Origin: Magnetospirillum sp.
GTDB lineage: Bacteria > Pseudomonadota > Alphaproteobacteria > Rhodospirillales > Magnetospirillaceae
Length of the DNA stretch: 64,000 nucleotides
Assembly (NCBI GenBank): GCA_024707145.1
Contig: JANQAI010000007.1
Span: 1 to 64,000 of the forward strand
Reading direction: 5' to 3'
Under the pieces are notes generated by a model. That model saw only the letters and a list, made by a program, of their open reading frames with translations. It was not told where the DNA came from and searched no databases. Below are positions 9,474 through 18,775 of the stretch, one piece after another. Position 1 is the first letter of the stretch. Each line of letters opens with the position of its first letter. Position numbers and translations under genes: made by a program.

Positions 9474-10706
9474 ATGCTGCTGCCCGCGCCGGCCGCGCGG
9501 GCAGCCACCCGCGAAGTGAAACCGGGACCGGCGGCCTTGGCGCAAGCCTTGGCCAAGGCCGCCCCCGGCGACACCCTGGTACTGTCCCCCGGCCTCTACC
9601 GGGGTCCCCTCGCCCTGTCCAAGCCGGTGATGCTGGACGCCAGACCCGGCGCGGTGGTCGAGGGCGACGGCAGCGGCAGCGTGCTGCACGTCACCGCCCG
9701 CAATGTGGCGGTACGCGGCTTGACCATCCGCAAGTCGGGCTCGCGCCCGACGGAATACGATGCCGGCATCCTGGTGGAACAGGGCGCGGATGGCTTCGTG
9801 GCCGAGAACAACACCCTTGAGGAGAACCTGTTCGGCATCGTGCTGCACGGCGCCAACGGCTCCCGCGTGCGGGCCAACCGCATCCACGGCCGCACCGACC
9901 CGTACGAGACCGAGCGCGGCAACGCCATCCACCTGTGGAACGTCAAGGACACCGAGATCGTCGGCAACACCCTGGGCGGCGGCCGCGACGGCATCTTCGT
10001 CGACGTCAGCCACGGCAACCTGATCCAGGGCAACCGCATGGAAGGCGTGCGCTTCGCCGTTCATTACATGAATTCCAACCGCGGCCGGGTGTTCGACAAC
10101 GTCTCGGTGGGCAACAAGCTGGGCTTCGCCCTGATGTACTCCAACCAGCTCGACATCGAGCGCAACCTGTCCGAGGACGATGCCGAGCACGGCCTGATGC
10201 TGCATTCGGCCCATTTCAGCAAGCTGATCGACAACACCATCCGGCGCGGCAAGGGCGACAAATGCCTGTTCGTCTATGCCTCCAGCAACGCGCTCATCCG
10301 CGGCAACCGGGTCGAGGGCTGCCAGATCGGCCTGCACTTCACCGGCGGCTCGGAAAAGGGCTTGATCTCGGGCAACGCCTTCGTCAACAACCGCACCCAG
10401 GTCAAATACACCGGCACCATCGTCTATGAATGGTCCGAAGGCGGGCGCGGCAATTACTGGAGCGACAACACCGCCTTCGACCTGGACGGCGATGGGCTGG
10501 CCGACACCGCCTATCGCCCCAACACGGTGATGGACCGGGTGGTGTGGCGCTATCCCCTGGCCAAGCTGCTGATGTCCAGCCCGCTGATGGAGGCGCTGCG
10601 CTTCGCCCAGAGCCAGTTCCCGGCGCTGATGCCCGGCGGCGTGGTGGATTCCCATCCGCTGATGGCGCCGCCCGCCGCGGTCAATCGTGAAAGGCCCGTA
10701 TCATGA
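9474..10706 (+). CDS. nosD: NosD, periplasmic copper-site maturation protein
   Basis: About 410 residues forming a right-handed beta-helix of CASH/PbH1 repeats (NTLEENLFGIVL, NRIHGRTD, NTIRRGKG and so on). NosD works with the ABC transporter NosFY and with NosL to deliver copper for the CuZ site of NosZ. The 5' end is uncertain. From ATG 9474 only the tail of a signal peptide (LLPAPAARA) is encoded. Its hydrophobic core LGAALAVAL lies upstream in the same frame without a start codon, while ATG 9418, right after nosZ, is in another frame. The intervening AGCCTGG at 9444-9450 matches the error motif seen elsewhere. The true start is probably 9418. Confidence 0.9.
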   Translation: MLLPAPAARAATREVKPGPAALAQALAKAAPGDTLVLSPGLYRGPLALSKPVMLDARPGAVVEGDGSGSVLHVTARNVAVRGLTIRKSGSRPTEYDAGILVEQGADGFVAENNTLEENLFGIVLHGANGSRVRANRIHGRTDPYETERGNAIHLWNVKDTEIVGNTLGGGRDGIFVDVSHGNLIQGNRMEGVRFAVHYMNSNRGRVFDNVSVGNKLGFALMYSNQLDIERNLSEDDAEHGLMLHSAHFSKLIDNTIRRGKGDKCLFVYASSNALIRGNRVEGCQIGLHFTGGSEKGLISGNAFVNNRTQVKYTGTIVYEWSEGGRGNYWSDNTAFDLDGDGLADTAYRPNTVMDRVVWRYPLAKLLMSSPLMEALRFAQSQFPALMPGGVVDSHPLMAPPAAVNRERPVS

Positions 10707-11614
10707 GTACCGCCATCGCCGTCGACGGCGTGTCGAAGTTCTATCGCGACCATGCGGCGCTGACCGGGGTCGGCTTCTCGCTGCCGGCCGGCGCCTGCCT
10801 GGCGCTGCTGGGCCATAACGGCGCCGGCAAGACCACCCTGATGAAGCTGATGCTGGGCCTGATCCGCCCGACGGCGGGCAGCGTGCGCGTGCTGGGCCGG
10901 GACCCGGCCGGGGCCGCCCTGGATTTCCGCCGGCAGTTGGGCTTCCTGCCCGAGAACGTGGCTTTCCACGACGAGATGACCGGCCGCGAGACCCTGCGCT
11001 TCTTCGCCCGCCTGAAGGGCGAGGGCGGCGCGGCCTGCGACGACCTGCTGGAGCGGGTGGGGCTGGCCTTCGCCGCCCACCGCCGGGTCAAGACCTATTC
11101 CAAGGGCATGCGCCAGCGTCTCGGCCTGGCCCAGGCCCTGCTGGGCCGTCCGCGCGTGCTGCTGCTGGACGAACCCACCACCGGCCTGGACCCGGTGCTG
11201 CGGGTCGAGTTCTTCCGCATCATCGCCGAGCTGACCAAGAGCGGCAGCACGGTGGTGCTGAGTTCGCACATCCTGACCGAACTGGAGGCCCGCACCGAAC
11301 TGGTGGCGATCATGCGCCAGGGCCGGCTGGCGGCCTGGGGCTCGCTGGAGCAGTTGCGCCGGCAGGCAGGCCTGCCCATCCGCATCCGCCTGTCCACCCC
11401 CGGCGGCGCCCGCGCCGTGGCCGACCGCCTGGGCGGGCTGGCGCTGGACCACGTCAACGAACACGCGGTGGAACTGAGCTGCGCCCTGCCGGACAAGATG
11501 GAGGTGCTGCGCCACATCGCCGGCGTGGGCGCCCTGGTCGCCGACATGGACATCCACCTGCCCAGCCTGGACGACCTTTACGTCCATTTCGGCCACGAGG
11601 AGGGCTCGGCATGA
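10703..11614 (+). CDS. nosF: NosF, ABC transporter ATPase for NosZ maturation
   Basis: 303 residues. Walker A is GHNGAGKT near residue 37, the signature is YSKGMRQRLGLAQ near 133, and Walker B is VLLLDEP near 155. The start overlaps the nosD stop in ATGA, and the stop overlaps the nosY start in the same way, indicating tight coupling. NosF powers NosY, and the complex docks to NosD. The protein is intact. Confidence 0.96.
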   Translation: MSTAIAVDGVSKFYRDHAALTGVGFSLPAGACLALLGHNGAGKTTLMKLMLGLIRPTAGSVRVLGRDPAGAALDFRRQLGFLPENVAFHDEMTGRETLRFFARLKGEGGAACDDLLERVGLAFAAHRRVKTYSKGMRQRLGLAQALLGRPRVLLLDEPTTGLDPVLRVEFFRIIAELTKSGSTVVLSSHILTELEARTELVAIMRQGRLAAWGSLEQLRRQAGLPIRIRLSTPGGARAVADRLGGLALDHVNEHAVELSCALPDKMEVLRHIAGVGALVADMDIHLPSLDDLYVHFGHEEGSA

Positions 11615-12441
11615 ACGCCATTCTGGTGGTGGCCGGCAAGGAACTGCGCGACGGCCTGCGCAACCGCTGGATCATCGGCTCCACCCTGCTGCTGGCGGCG
11701 CTGGCCTTCGCCCTGGCCCTGCTGGGCAGCGCCCCGGCCGGCGGCGGCCTGGGGGCCAAGCCGCTGGCGGTCACCGTGGTCTCGCTGGCCAGCCTGACCA
11801 TCTTCCTGGTGCCGCTGGTGGCGCTGCTGCTGTCCTACGATTCGGTGGTGGGCGAGGTGGAGCGCGGCACCATGCTGCTGCTGCTGACCTATCCCATCAC
11901 CCGCGCCCAGCTGCTGTTGGGCAAGGTGCTGGGCCACAGCGCCATCATCGCCATCGCCACCATCGTCGGCTATGGCGGCGCCGGTCTGGCGGTGGGCCTG
12001 GGCGAGGGCGGGGCGGACCCGCAAAGCTGGGCCGCCTTCGGCCTGCTGCTGGGCAGCTCGATCCTGCTGGGGGCGGTGTTCGTCGCCCTGGCGACGCTGG
12101 CCAGCCTGCTGGTGCGCGAGCGCGGCACCGCCGCCGGCTTGGCGGTGGCCCTATGGCTGCTGTTCGTGGTGGTGTTCGACCTGGCCGCCCTGGGCCTGCT
12201 GGTCGCCGCCCAGGACCGCCTGAGCCCCGGCCTGTTCTCGACGCTGCTGCTGTTCAACCCGGCCGACGTCTTCCGCCTGCTCAACCTGACCGGTTTCGAG
12301 AACGTGCGGTCGTTCTCGGGCATGGCTGGAGCGGTGGCCGAGGTATCGCTGCCGGCGCCCGCCCTGCTGGCGGTCCTGGGCGGCTGGATCGCCGCCCCCT
12401 TGGGCGCCGCCCTCATCCTGTTCCGGAGACGCGAGTTATGA
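11611..12441 (+). CDS. nosY: NosY, ABC transporter permease for NosZ maturation
   Basis: 276 residues with about six membrane helices, ABC-2 type. It forms the membrane part of the NosFY-NosD complex required for CuZ assembly. The sequence starts MNAILVVAGKELRDGLRNRW, with the amphipathic N-terminal helix typical of the family, and ends FRRREL. Coupled to nosF by an ATGA overlap and to nosL by a four-base overlap at 12438-12441. Confidence 0.95.
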   Translation: MNAILVVAGKELRDGLRNRWIIGSTLLLAALAFALALLGSAPAGGGLGAKPLAVTVVSLASLTIFLVPLVALLLSYDSVVGEVERGTMLLLLTYPITRAQLLLGKVLGHSAIIAIATIVGYGGAGLAVGLGEGGADPQSWAAFGLLLGSSILLGAVFVALATLASLLVRERGTAAGLAVALWLLFVVVFDLAALGLLVAAQDRLSPGLFSTLLLFNPADVFRLLNLTGFENVRSFSGMAGAVAEVSLPAPALLAVLGGWIAAPLGAALILFRRREL

Positions 12442-12962
12442 GCCCCTTCCGCCTCGTCATCGCCCTGGCCGCCGGCCTGCTGGCGGCCGCCTGCGACCAG
12501 GGCGGCTCCGGCCGGGTGCCGCAGGCGCTGGAGCCGGGGCCCGACGCCATCGGCACCATCTGCCGCATGGCGCTGTCGGAACATGGCGGCCCCAAGGGCC
12601 AGGTGTTCCTGAACGCGCAGGACAAGCCGCTGTGGTTCTCGTCGGTGCGCGACACCTTCACCTGGCTGCTGATCGAGGACAGGCCGGGCACCGGCCTGGC
12701 CGCCATCTGGGTCAACGACATGGGCAAGTCGACCGCCTGGGACAAGCCCGCCGCCGGCGCCTGGGTCGAGGCCCGCCAAGCCGTCTTCGTGGTGGGCAGC
12801 GACAAGGGCGCGCAGATGGGCGGATCGGAATTCGTGCCCTTCGCCGACCGCGCCGCCGCCGCCGCCTTCGCCGCCAGCCATGGCGGCAAGGTGATGGGCT
12901 TCGGCGACATCACCCGCGAGGTGCTGGCCGCCACCGAACACCGCGAGACCGCCCATGACTGA
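12438..12962 (+). CDS. nosL: NosL, copper-binding lipoprotein
   Basis: 174 residues. The signal ends in a lipobox LAAAC, so Cys near position 17 is the expected lipid anchor. The family's metal motif is seen as CRM in GTICRMALSEHGG, and a second Met region is VNDMGKS and AQMGGSEF. NosL hands Cu(I) to NosD on the outer face of the membrane. The start overlaps the nosY stop, and the stop overlaps apbE by eight bases. Confidence 0.93.
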   Translation: MSPFRLVIALAAGLLAAACDQGGSGRVPQALEPGPDAIGTICRMALSEHGGPKGQVFLNAQDKPLWFSSVRDTFTWLLIEDRPGTGLAAIWVNDMGKSTAWDKPAAGAWVEARQAVFVVGSDKGAQMGGSEFVPFADRAAAAAFAASHGGKVMGFGDITREVLAATEHRETAHD

Positions 12963-13936
12963 GCATGCCCTGCCCCGCCGCCGCTTTCTCGCCATCGCCG
13001 CCGCGGCCACCGCCTGCCTGTCCGCCGGCTCCGCCCGCGCCACCGCGCCGGCCGCCCTGCGCTGGCAGGGCCGCGCCCTGGGCGGCGAGGCCGAGATCAT
13101 CCTGGAGCATCCCGATGGCGCCGCCGCCCGCGCCGCCTTGGCCGATTGCGTCGCCGAGCCTGGAACGGCTGGAGGCGGTGTTCAGCCTGTACCGGCCCGA
13201 TTCCGCCCTGTGCCGGCTCAACGCCGCCGGGGCGCTGGACGCGCCGCCGCTCGACCTGGTGCGGGTGCTGGGCGATGCGGCCATTCTGTCCGCCGCCAGC
13301 GACGGCGCCTTCGACGTCACCGTCCAGCCGCTGTGGCGGCTTTACGCCCAAACGCTGGCCGCCACCGGCCGGCCGCCGGCCACGCCCGAGATCGAGGCGG
13401 CACGCCATCTGGTGGATTGGCGCGGCATCGAGGTCTCGCCCGCTCGCATCGCCCTGGCCCGCCCCGGCATGGCCGTCACCCTGAACGGGCTGGCCCAGGG
13501 CACCATTTCCGACCGGGTCAGCGAGATGCTGCGCCGCCACGGCTTCGCCCACGCCCTGGTGGACCTGGGCGAGATCAGCGCACCGGGACCGCACGCGGAT
13601 TTGCGCCCCTGGCAGGTAGCCGTGCGCGATCCCGCCGACCACACCCGCACCCTGCGCCGGCTGAGCCTGACCGGTGGCGGCATGGCCACCAGCGAGGCGC
13701 TGGGATCGTCCTTCGCTCCCGGCGGTGCCTTCGGCCATGTGCTCGACCCAGCCAGCGGCCGGCCCCGGCTCGAGGTCGCCAGCGTCACCGTGCGCGCCGC
13801 CAGCGCCACCCTGGCCGACGGCCTGTCCACCGCCCTCGCCGTGGCCGGCCCCGCGCGGGCCGGCGGCATCCTGGCCCGCTTCCCCGGCGCCACCGCCGTG
13901 CTGCAATCGGCCGACGGCGCCGTGCTAGAATTCTAG
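12955..13936 (+). CDS. nosX: ApbE/NosX-type FAD:protein FMN transferase (one frameshift)
   Basis: About 326 residues once repaired. A twin-arginine signal PRRRFLAIAAA is followed by an ApbE domain with LYRPDSALCRLN, the conserved ALVDLGEIS stretch, and a C-terminal DPASGRPR and LADGLSTAL. ApbE/NosX attaches FMN to the Thr of NosR, so its place in this operon makes sense. The frame breaks at 13157-13161: GCC GAG C CTG GAA, where dropping one C gives VAELERLEAVFSLYR. It overlaps nosL at the 5' end, and the next gene starts nine bases after its stop. Confidence 0.92.
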
Positions 13937-13945
13937 GAGAAGATC

Positions 13946-14104
13946 ATGGGTAGTTTCAGCGTCTGGCATTGGCTGATCGTGCTGGCCATCGTCCTGCTGA
14001 TGTTCGGGGCCGGCAAGATCCCCGCCCTGGCCGGCGACATGGCCAAGGGCGTCAAGGCCTTCAAGAAGGGCCTCAACGAACCCGACGACGAAGCGAAACC
14101 GTAA
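13946..14104 (+). CDS. TatA/TatE-like twin-arginine translocase subunit
   Basis: 52 residues: one membrane helix (about 8-21, [19 protein letters not shown]) followed by an amphipathic helix [16 protein letters not shown] and an acidic tail. This is the TatA/E pattern, including the FGAGKIP hinge. It has an AGGAGAAG ribosome site and sits nine bases after apbE. A dedicated TatE-like subunit is found in several alphaproteobacterial nos operons and presumably helps export the folded, Tat-dependent NosZ and NosX. Confidence 0.85.
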   Translation: MGSFSVWHWLIVLAIVLLMFGAGKIPALAGDMAKGVKAFKKGLNEPDDEAKP

Positions 14105-14230
14105 CCGCCCCCATCTGGATTCAGCTTGCCGGCTCTGGAGGAGGTAGCCCATTTCGGGACTTTCCTCCCACCAGCGGCATGCTCACCTGCCATAGGGTCT
14201 GGCCATAAGGTCTGGCGGTGAGTGCGGTGA

Positions 14231-15416
14231 ATGGCATCTGATGCGCTCTTGGACGGGCTGCGCGAGGAACTGGGCGCGGCCGAGACGATAACGGACGGGG
14301 CGTTCTCGTTCGGCATCGAGGAAGAATACTTCCTGGTCGACGCCCGGACCCGGCAGGCGGTGGAGCGCACGCCCGAAACCCTGTTCGAACAGGCCTTCGC
14401 CGCCAGCGAAGGGCGCATCGGCCGCGAATTGCTGCAGACCCAGGCGGAGGCCGACACCTGGCCGTGCGTCACCCCCGGCCACGCGCGGGCGGAACTGGTG
14501 TTCGCGCGCTCGGTGCTTCAGGCGGTGGCGGCGCGCCACGGCCTCGCGGTGCTGGCCTGCGGCACCCATCCCACCGCCTCCTGGCGTTCCGCCGTGCAAA
14601 GCGGCAAGGAGCGCTACGACGCCATCATGGGCGAACTGCGGATGATCGGGCAGCGCAGCATGCTGTGCGGCATGCATGTGCACCTGCAACTGCCCGATAC
14701 CGGCCGGCGCGTCGAGGTGATGACCCGGCTGCTCCCCTATCTGCCCCTCTTCCTCGCCCTGTCCACTTCGTCGCCGTTCTGGCAGGGGCGGGAAACCGGG
14801 CTGAAGAGCTACCGCTTCGCCGCTTTCGGCGAGCTGCCGCGCACCGGCCTGCCCGACCCGTTCCGCACCGAGGGGGAATTCCAGGCCTATGTGGACGCGT
14901 TGGTGCGGGCCGGTGCCATCAAGGATGGCAGCCATATCTGGTGGGCCATCCGTCCATCCGTCCGCTACCCCACCCTGGAGCTGCGCACGCCCGATTGCTG
15001 CACGCGGGTGGAAGACGCCCTGGCCATCGCCGCCCTGTACCGGGTGATCGCCCGGCACCTCTATTTCCACCCCGACGGCGGGGACGGGCTGTCGATGGTC
15101 GCCCATGCCATCGCCCAGGAGAACCGGTGGCGGGCGCAACGCTACGGCATCCAGTGCACTTTCGTCACCGAGGAGGGCGCGATACCGGTGGGCGAATTCC
15201 TGGAGCGCGCCATCGCGCTCACCGCCGAGGACGCCGACGCGCTGGGCTGCGCCCACGAGGTCGCCCATTGCCGCACCATCGTGGCGGGCGGCACCTCGGC
15301 CGACGCCCAGCCTGGAGATCTTCCACGGGCGCGAGGGTGAAACCGATGCCGCCCTGGCCGACGTGCTGGGCTGGATCGCCGACAGCACCGTGGATTTCCC
15401 GGGCCGCCCCGTCTGA
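14231..15416 (+). CDS. Carboxylate-amine ligase of the glutamate-cysteine ligase 2 family (one frameshift)
   Basis: About 394 residues once repaired, the usual length for the YbdK/GCS2 family. The N-terminal FGIEEEYFLVD is the conserved acidic metal/ATP motif. Further family signatures are CGMHVHLQLPD, the WWAIRPSVRYPTLELRTPD block and RWRAQRYG. Members ligate glutamate to an amine such as cysteine; the true substrate is unknown for most YbdK-type proteins. The frame breaks at 15309-15313 (GCC CAG C CTG GAG); removing one C gives ADAQLEIFHGREGET and an end at PGRPV. The next gene, 25 bp on, is a class II amidotransferase, so a gamma-glutamyl-compound pathway is possible. Confidence 0.85.
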
Positions 15417-15441
15417 GCCCGCCGCCTGGAGAGAGCGAGGA

Positions 15442-16239
15442 ATGTGCCGCTGGATCGCCTATCGGGGAGACACCGTCGCCCTGGAATACTACGTCACCCA
15501 GCCTTCCCATTCGCTCGTCGCCCAAAGCATGCACGCCTTCGAATCCACGGCGGCGCTGAACGGCGACGGCTTCGGCCTGGGCTGGTACGGCGAGCATCCC
15601 GAGCCCGGCCTTTTCCACGAACTGCGCCCGGCCTGGTCCGACGAGAACCTGCGCCATCTGTGCCGCCACCTGCGCTCCGGCCTGTTCTTCGCCCATGTGC
15701 GGGCGGCGACGGGAACGGCGGTCAACCGCACCAACTGCCATCCCTTCGCCTGCGGGCCATGGTTGTTCATGCACAACGGCCTGGTGGACGAATGGCCCCG
15801 CCTGCGCCGCCACGTGGAGGCGCTGATCCCCGACGAGCTGTATCCCCGACGCTCCGGCACCACCGATTCCGAGGCCATCTTCCTCGCCATCCTGGGCAAC
15901 GGCCTGATGGGCCAAGCCCACGGCAACGGCAAGGACAGGGACCCGGTGGCGGCGGTGGCGCGGACGGTCGCCAGCCTAACCGAACTGGTCAACACCCTGG
16001 GCGGCGGGGCACGCTTCCGCTTCACCGCGGCGCTGGCCAACGGGCACGACCTCTACGCCTTCCGCTACGCCGCCAACGACCGTGCAAACAGCCTGTATTA
16101 CCGGGTATCGGGCAACGACGTGGTGGTGGTGTCCGAGCCCCTGGAGCGCGACCACGAGAACTGGATCGTGGTTCCCGGCAACACCGTACTCACGGCGCGC
16201 GCGTGCGAGCCGGTGGAAATGATGCCGCTCCTGCCCTGA
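15442..16239 (+). CDS. Class II glutamine amidotransferase (EgtC/YafJ-like)
   Basis: 265 residues starting MCRWIAYRG, so Met removal would expose Cys as the N-terminal nucleophile. Other Ntn-hydrolase glutaminase features are GFGLGWYG, FFAHVRAATG, NCHPFACGPWLFMHNG and the SGTTDSEAIF block. The family includes EgtC, which removes the glutamate from gamma-glutamyl-hercynylcysteine sulfoxide, and YafJ of unknown role. GAGAGCGAGGA precedes the start. Pairing with a GCS2-family ligase recalls the EgtA/EgtC steps of ergothioneine synthesis, but no egtB or egtD is in the window. Function is therefore inferred. Confidence 0.85.
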   Translation: MCRWIAYRGDTVALEYYVTQPSHSLVAQSMHAFESTAALNGDGFGLGWYGEHPEPGLFHELRPAWSDENLRHLCRHLRSGLFFAHVRAATGTAVNRTNCHPFACGPWLFMHNGLVDEWPRLRRHVEALIPDELYPRRSGTTDSEAIFLAILGNGLMGQAHGNGKDRDPVAAVARTVASLTELVNTLGGGARFRFTAALANGHDLYAFRYAANDRANSLYYRVSGNDVVVVSEPLERDHENWIVVPGNTVLTARACEPVEMMPLLP

Positions 16240-16267
16240 CAGGGTGCGGGAAAACTCCGCCAACCCT
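16240..16267 (+). repeat. 28-bp post-stop element, copy 1
   Basis: A segment starting CAGGGTGCGGGAAAAC begins at the first base after the TGA of the amidotransferase gene. A close copy begins at the first base after the TAG of the DUF3572 gene at 36686. Its outer bases AGGGT and ACCCT are complementary. It may be a dispersed repeat or part of a transcript end. Confidence 0.45.
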
Positions 16268-16276
16268 CTATCCTCT

Positions 16277-16380
16277 CGTCACCCCCGCGCAAGCGGGGGT
16301 CCATGTTGGGGCGAGACTGGTTGCGCAAAGCAAATGCCGTGCTGACGGAAACATGGATTCCCGCTTGCGCGGGAATGACG
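16277..16380. repeat. REP/MITE-like palindromic repeat
   Basis: Two about 30-base arms, CGTCACCCCCGCGCAAGC... and its near reverse complement ...GCTTGCGCGGGAATGACG, flank a central 40-base loop. Each arm is also a small hairpin. This is the common intergenic palindromic repeat architecture of proteobacteria. It lies between convergent genes and could end transcription from both sides. Confidence 0.75.
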
Positions 16381-16420
16381 GAGTAAAGGCAGGGCTTTTC
16401 GTCGTCATCGCGCCCTGAGC

Positions 16421-16621
16421 TCAGAATAGCTCGGTGTCCTCGTCCCCGGTCTTGCGGATCAGCAGCACCTCATCCTGGCGCTCGCCATAGCGGGCCAGGA
16501 CGGTGGCCTGGGGATGGTCCTCGGCGATCTGCGTGGCGAGGTCCACCAAGTATTGGGCCTCGGGCGCACGCAACGATTTCCGCCGCTTCGGACTGGGCGC
16601 AACGGTAACGGTGACCGGCAT
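16421..16621 (-). CDS. Small hypothetical protein
   Basis: 66 residues from MPVTVTVAP to DEDTELF; the longer in-frame extension runs into untypical sequence, so this start is preferred. A basic SPKRRK stretch is followed by a helix with VDLATQIAEDHPQATVLARYGERQDEV. I do not recognise the family. It is convergent with the amidotransferase gene, and the palindromic repeat lies between them. Confidence 0.55.
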   Translation of the reverse strand: MPVTVTVAPSPKRRKSLRAPEAQYLVDLATQIAEDHPQATVLARYGERQDEVLLIRKTGDEDTELF

Positions 16622-16788
16622 GGCGTCCTCGCTTCTTACTGTGCGTAACAGCATAGCAAGGCCGCTTCGGGGGCTGCATGACCGAGCGGTGAACTTTGCG
16701 ATTACAAACATCGTCACCAAGCTGTCATTGGACCGCGCGACAGTGTTCAGTTAAATCTGAACCGTGCCCCTCGTAATGATGTACGACC

Positions 16789-16823
16789 AGCCGGGACGCC
16801 TTCGGGTGTCCCGGCTTGGTTTT
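16789..16823. terminator. Strong hairpin with TTCG loop
   Basis: A 12-bp stem (AGCCGGGACGCC with GGTGTCCCGGCT, one G-T pair) closes on a TTCG tetraloop and is followed by TTGGTTTT on the plus strand. It lies just past the 3' end of mog, which is on the minus strand, and could act in both directions. Confidence 0.6.
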
Positions 16824-16843
16824 GCGCGGATCGCGCCAAGACA

Positions 16844-17392
16844 CTATTTCTGCTTGGGGCGGAACACCCGGCAGAAGGCGGGATCGGTTTCCAGGGTGGG
16901 AGCACCGATCAGGTCCAGGCAATAGGGCGTGGCGGGGAACACCGCATCCAGGCAATCGGCGATGGCGCTGGGCTTGCCCGGCAGGTTGACAATCAGGCTC
17001 TGCCCCCTGATGCCGGCGGTCTGGCGCGACAGGATGGCGGTGGGCACCACCTTCAGCGAGGCGGCGCGCATCAGTTCGCCATAGCCCGGCATCATCTTGT
17101 CGCATACCGCCTCGGTGGCCTCGGGGGTGACGTCGCGTGGCGCCGGGCCGGTGCCGCCGGTGGTCAGGATCAGGCCGCAGCGCTCCACGTCGGCCAGTTC
17201 CTTCAGCGTCGCCTCGATGACCGGGCGGTCGTCGGAAATCACCCGCGTCACCGCCCGCCATGGGGTGACCAGGGCCTTGCCCAGCCACTCGGCCATGGCC
17301 GGCCCGCCCAGGTCCTGGTAGATGCCCTGGGAGGCGCGGTCCGAGACGGTGACGAGGCCGATGGGCCAGGGGGCGGCGGCGGATTCGGTCAT
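16844..17392 (-). CDS. mog: Molybdopterin adenylyltransferase (MogA/MoaB family)
   Basis: 182 residues. IGLVTVSDRASQGIYQDLGG opens the family fold. TTGGTGPAPRDVTPEAT is the molybdopterin-binding loop and NLPGKPSAI the conserved C-terminal motif. It adenylates molybdopterin before molybdenum insertion, a cofactor needed for instance by nitrate reductase. It starts 18 bp after the ABC ATPase gene on the same strand, so it probably belongs to the same transcript. Confidence 0.93.
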   Translation of the reverse strand: MTESAAAPWPIGLVTVSDRASQGIYQDLGGPAMAEWLGKALVTPWRAVTRVISDDRPVIEATLKELADVERCGLILTTGGTGPAPRDVTPEATEAVCDKMMPGYGELMRAASLKVVPTAILSRQTAGIRGQSLIVNLPGKPSAIADCLDAVFPATPYCLDLIGAPTLETDPAFCRVFRPKQK

Positions 17393-17410
17393 GGCGGTGT
17401 TCCTCGCGGC

Positions 17411-18758
17411 TTATGACGGTTCCGAGGACGCGGAGTCCTCGTCGGGCTCCTTGTCGTCCTCGTCGTCCTCTTCCGGCAGCATCAGCACGCCGGCATTGTA
17501 ATCGTAGTCGAACAGTTCGGCGTAGCGACCCCAGGTGATCACCGTCTCCAGCACGCGCTCGGCCTCGTCCGGGGTCAGGTAGTCCTGCAATTCCTGCAGG
17601 AAGCGCTCCTCGGGGGCGCGGTGGTCGCGGCGCTCGTCCAGCACCCGGCGGATACGGGCGGCCAGGGGGATGGCGCGCAGCAGGTGCTCGCCGAACAGTT
17701 CCTTGCGCTTGGCCGGCTCGGCCTCGACGAAGGCCTTGCCCGCCGGGCTGAGGAAGATGTCGCCCACCGCCAGCCGCGCCAGGCCCAGCACGCGCACGCC
17801 TTCGAACAGGTGGAACAGGGCGTCGTCGGGCAGTTCGGTGAATTCCGCCAGGGCGGGCAGATCGGCGCGGCCCTGGAACGGCGGCTCGGCGATGGTTTCC
17901 AGCAGGCTCGGCCATGCGGTTGGGGGTGGCGTCGGGCAGGCGGTAGCCGATGTGGATGGGCTCGGCGATGCCGCCGCCGGCCATACGGGTGGATGCGGTC
18001 ATCAGCCCGTAGACCTCGTCCACGATCTGGCGAAAGGCGGCGGATTCGGGATCGCGCGGATGGTCCAGCGCCACCTTGATCTCGCCCTTCACCCGCCCCG
18101 GGTCGCTGGAGAAGATCAGCACGCGGTCGGCCATGTAGACCGCTTCCTCGATATTGTGCGAGACCAGCAGCATGCCCTTGGTGGGGATCTTGCGCTCGCG
18201 CCACAGCTCCAGCAGGTCCTCGCGCAGGTTCTCGGCGGTCAGCACGTCGAGGCCGGAGAACGCCTCGTCCATCAGCAGCACATCGGGATCCATCACCAGA
18301 GCGCGGGCGAAGCCGACGCGCTGGCGCATGCCGCCCGACAGCTCCTTGGGATAGGCGCCCTCGAAACCGTCCAGGCCGATCATCTCGATGGCGGCGGCGG
18401 CGCGGTCCTCGCGCTCGGACGGGCGCACGCCCAGCGCCTCCAGCCCCAGTTCCACGTTCTGCTGCACGGTCAGCCAGGGGAACAGGGCGAAGCTCTGGAA
18501 CACCATGGAGATGCCTTGCACCGGTCCCAGGATGGGATTGCCGCGATACAGCGCCTTGCCGCCGTTGGAGCGCACCAGCCCCGCCATGATGCGCAGCAGG
18601 GTGGACTTGCCCGAGCCCGACTTGCCCAGCAGGGCGACGATCTCGCCGTCGGCCAGGCGGAAGTCCACGCCCTCCAACACCGTGCGCTCACGCCGGTCGG
18701 GGGTGCGGAAGGTCTTGCGCACGCCTTCAAGCAACAGCAATGGGGTCTGGCCGGTCAT
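17411..18758 (-). CDS. ABC transporter ATPase with C-terminal AAA-associated domain (one frameshift)
   Basis: About 448 residues once repaired. The first 250 are a nitrate/sulfonate-type ABC ATPase: Walker A GKSGSGKST, signature LSGGMRQRVGFARA, Walker B VLLMDEAFSGLD. An about 150-residue AAA-associated domain follows, ending in an acidic tail. The frame breaks at 17904-17908: coding strand GCC GAG C CTG CTG, where dropping one C gives NRMAELLETIAEPPFQGR. It follows the duplicated permease by 17 bp. This ATPase type is associated with anion importers; no substrate-binding protein is encoded nearby. Confidence 0.88.
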
Positions 18759-18775
18759 TTGGTCGAGCCCTCCGT

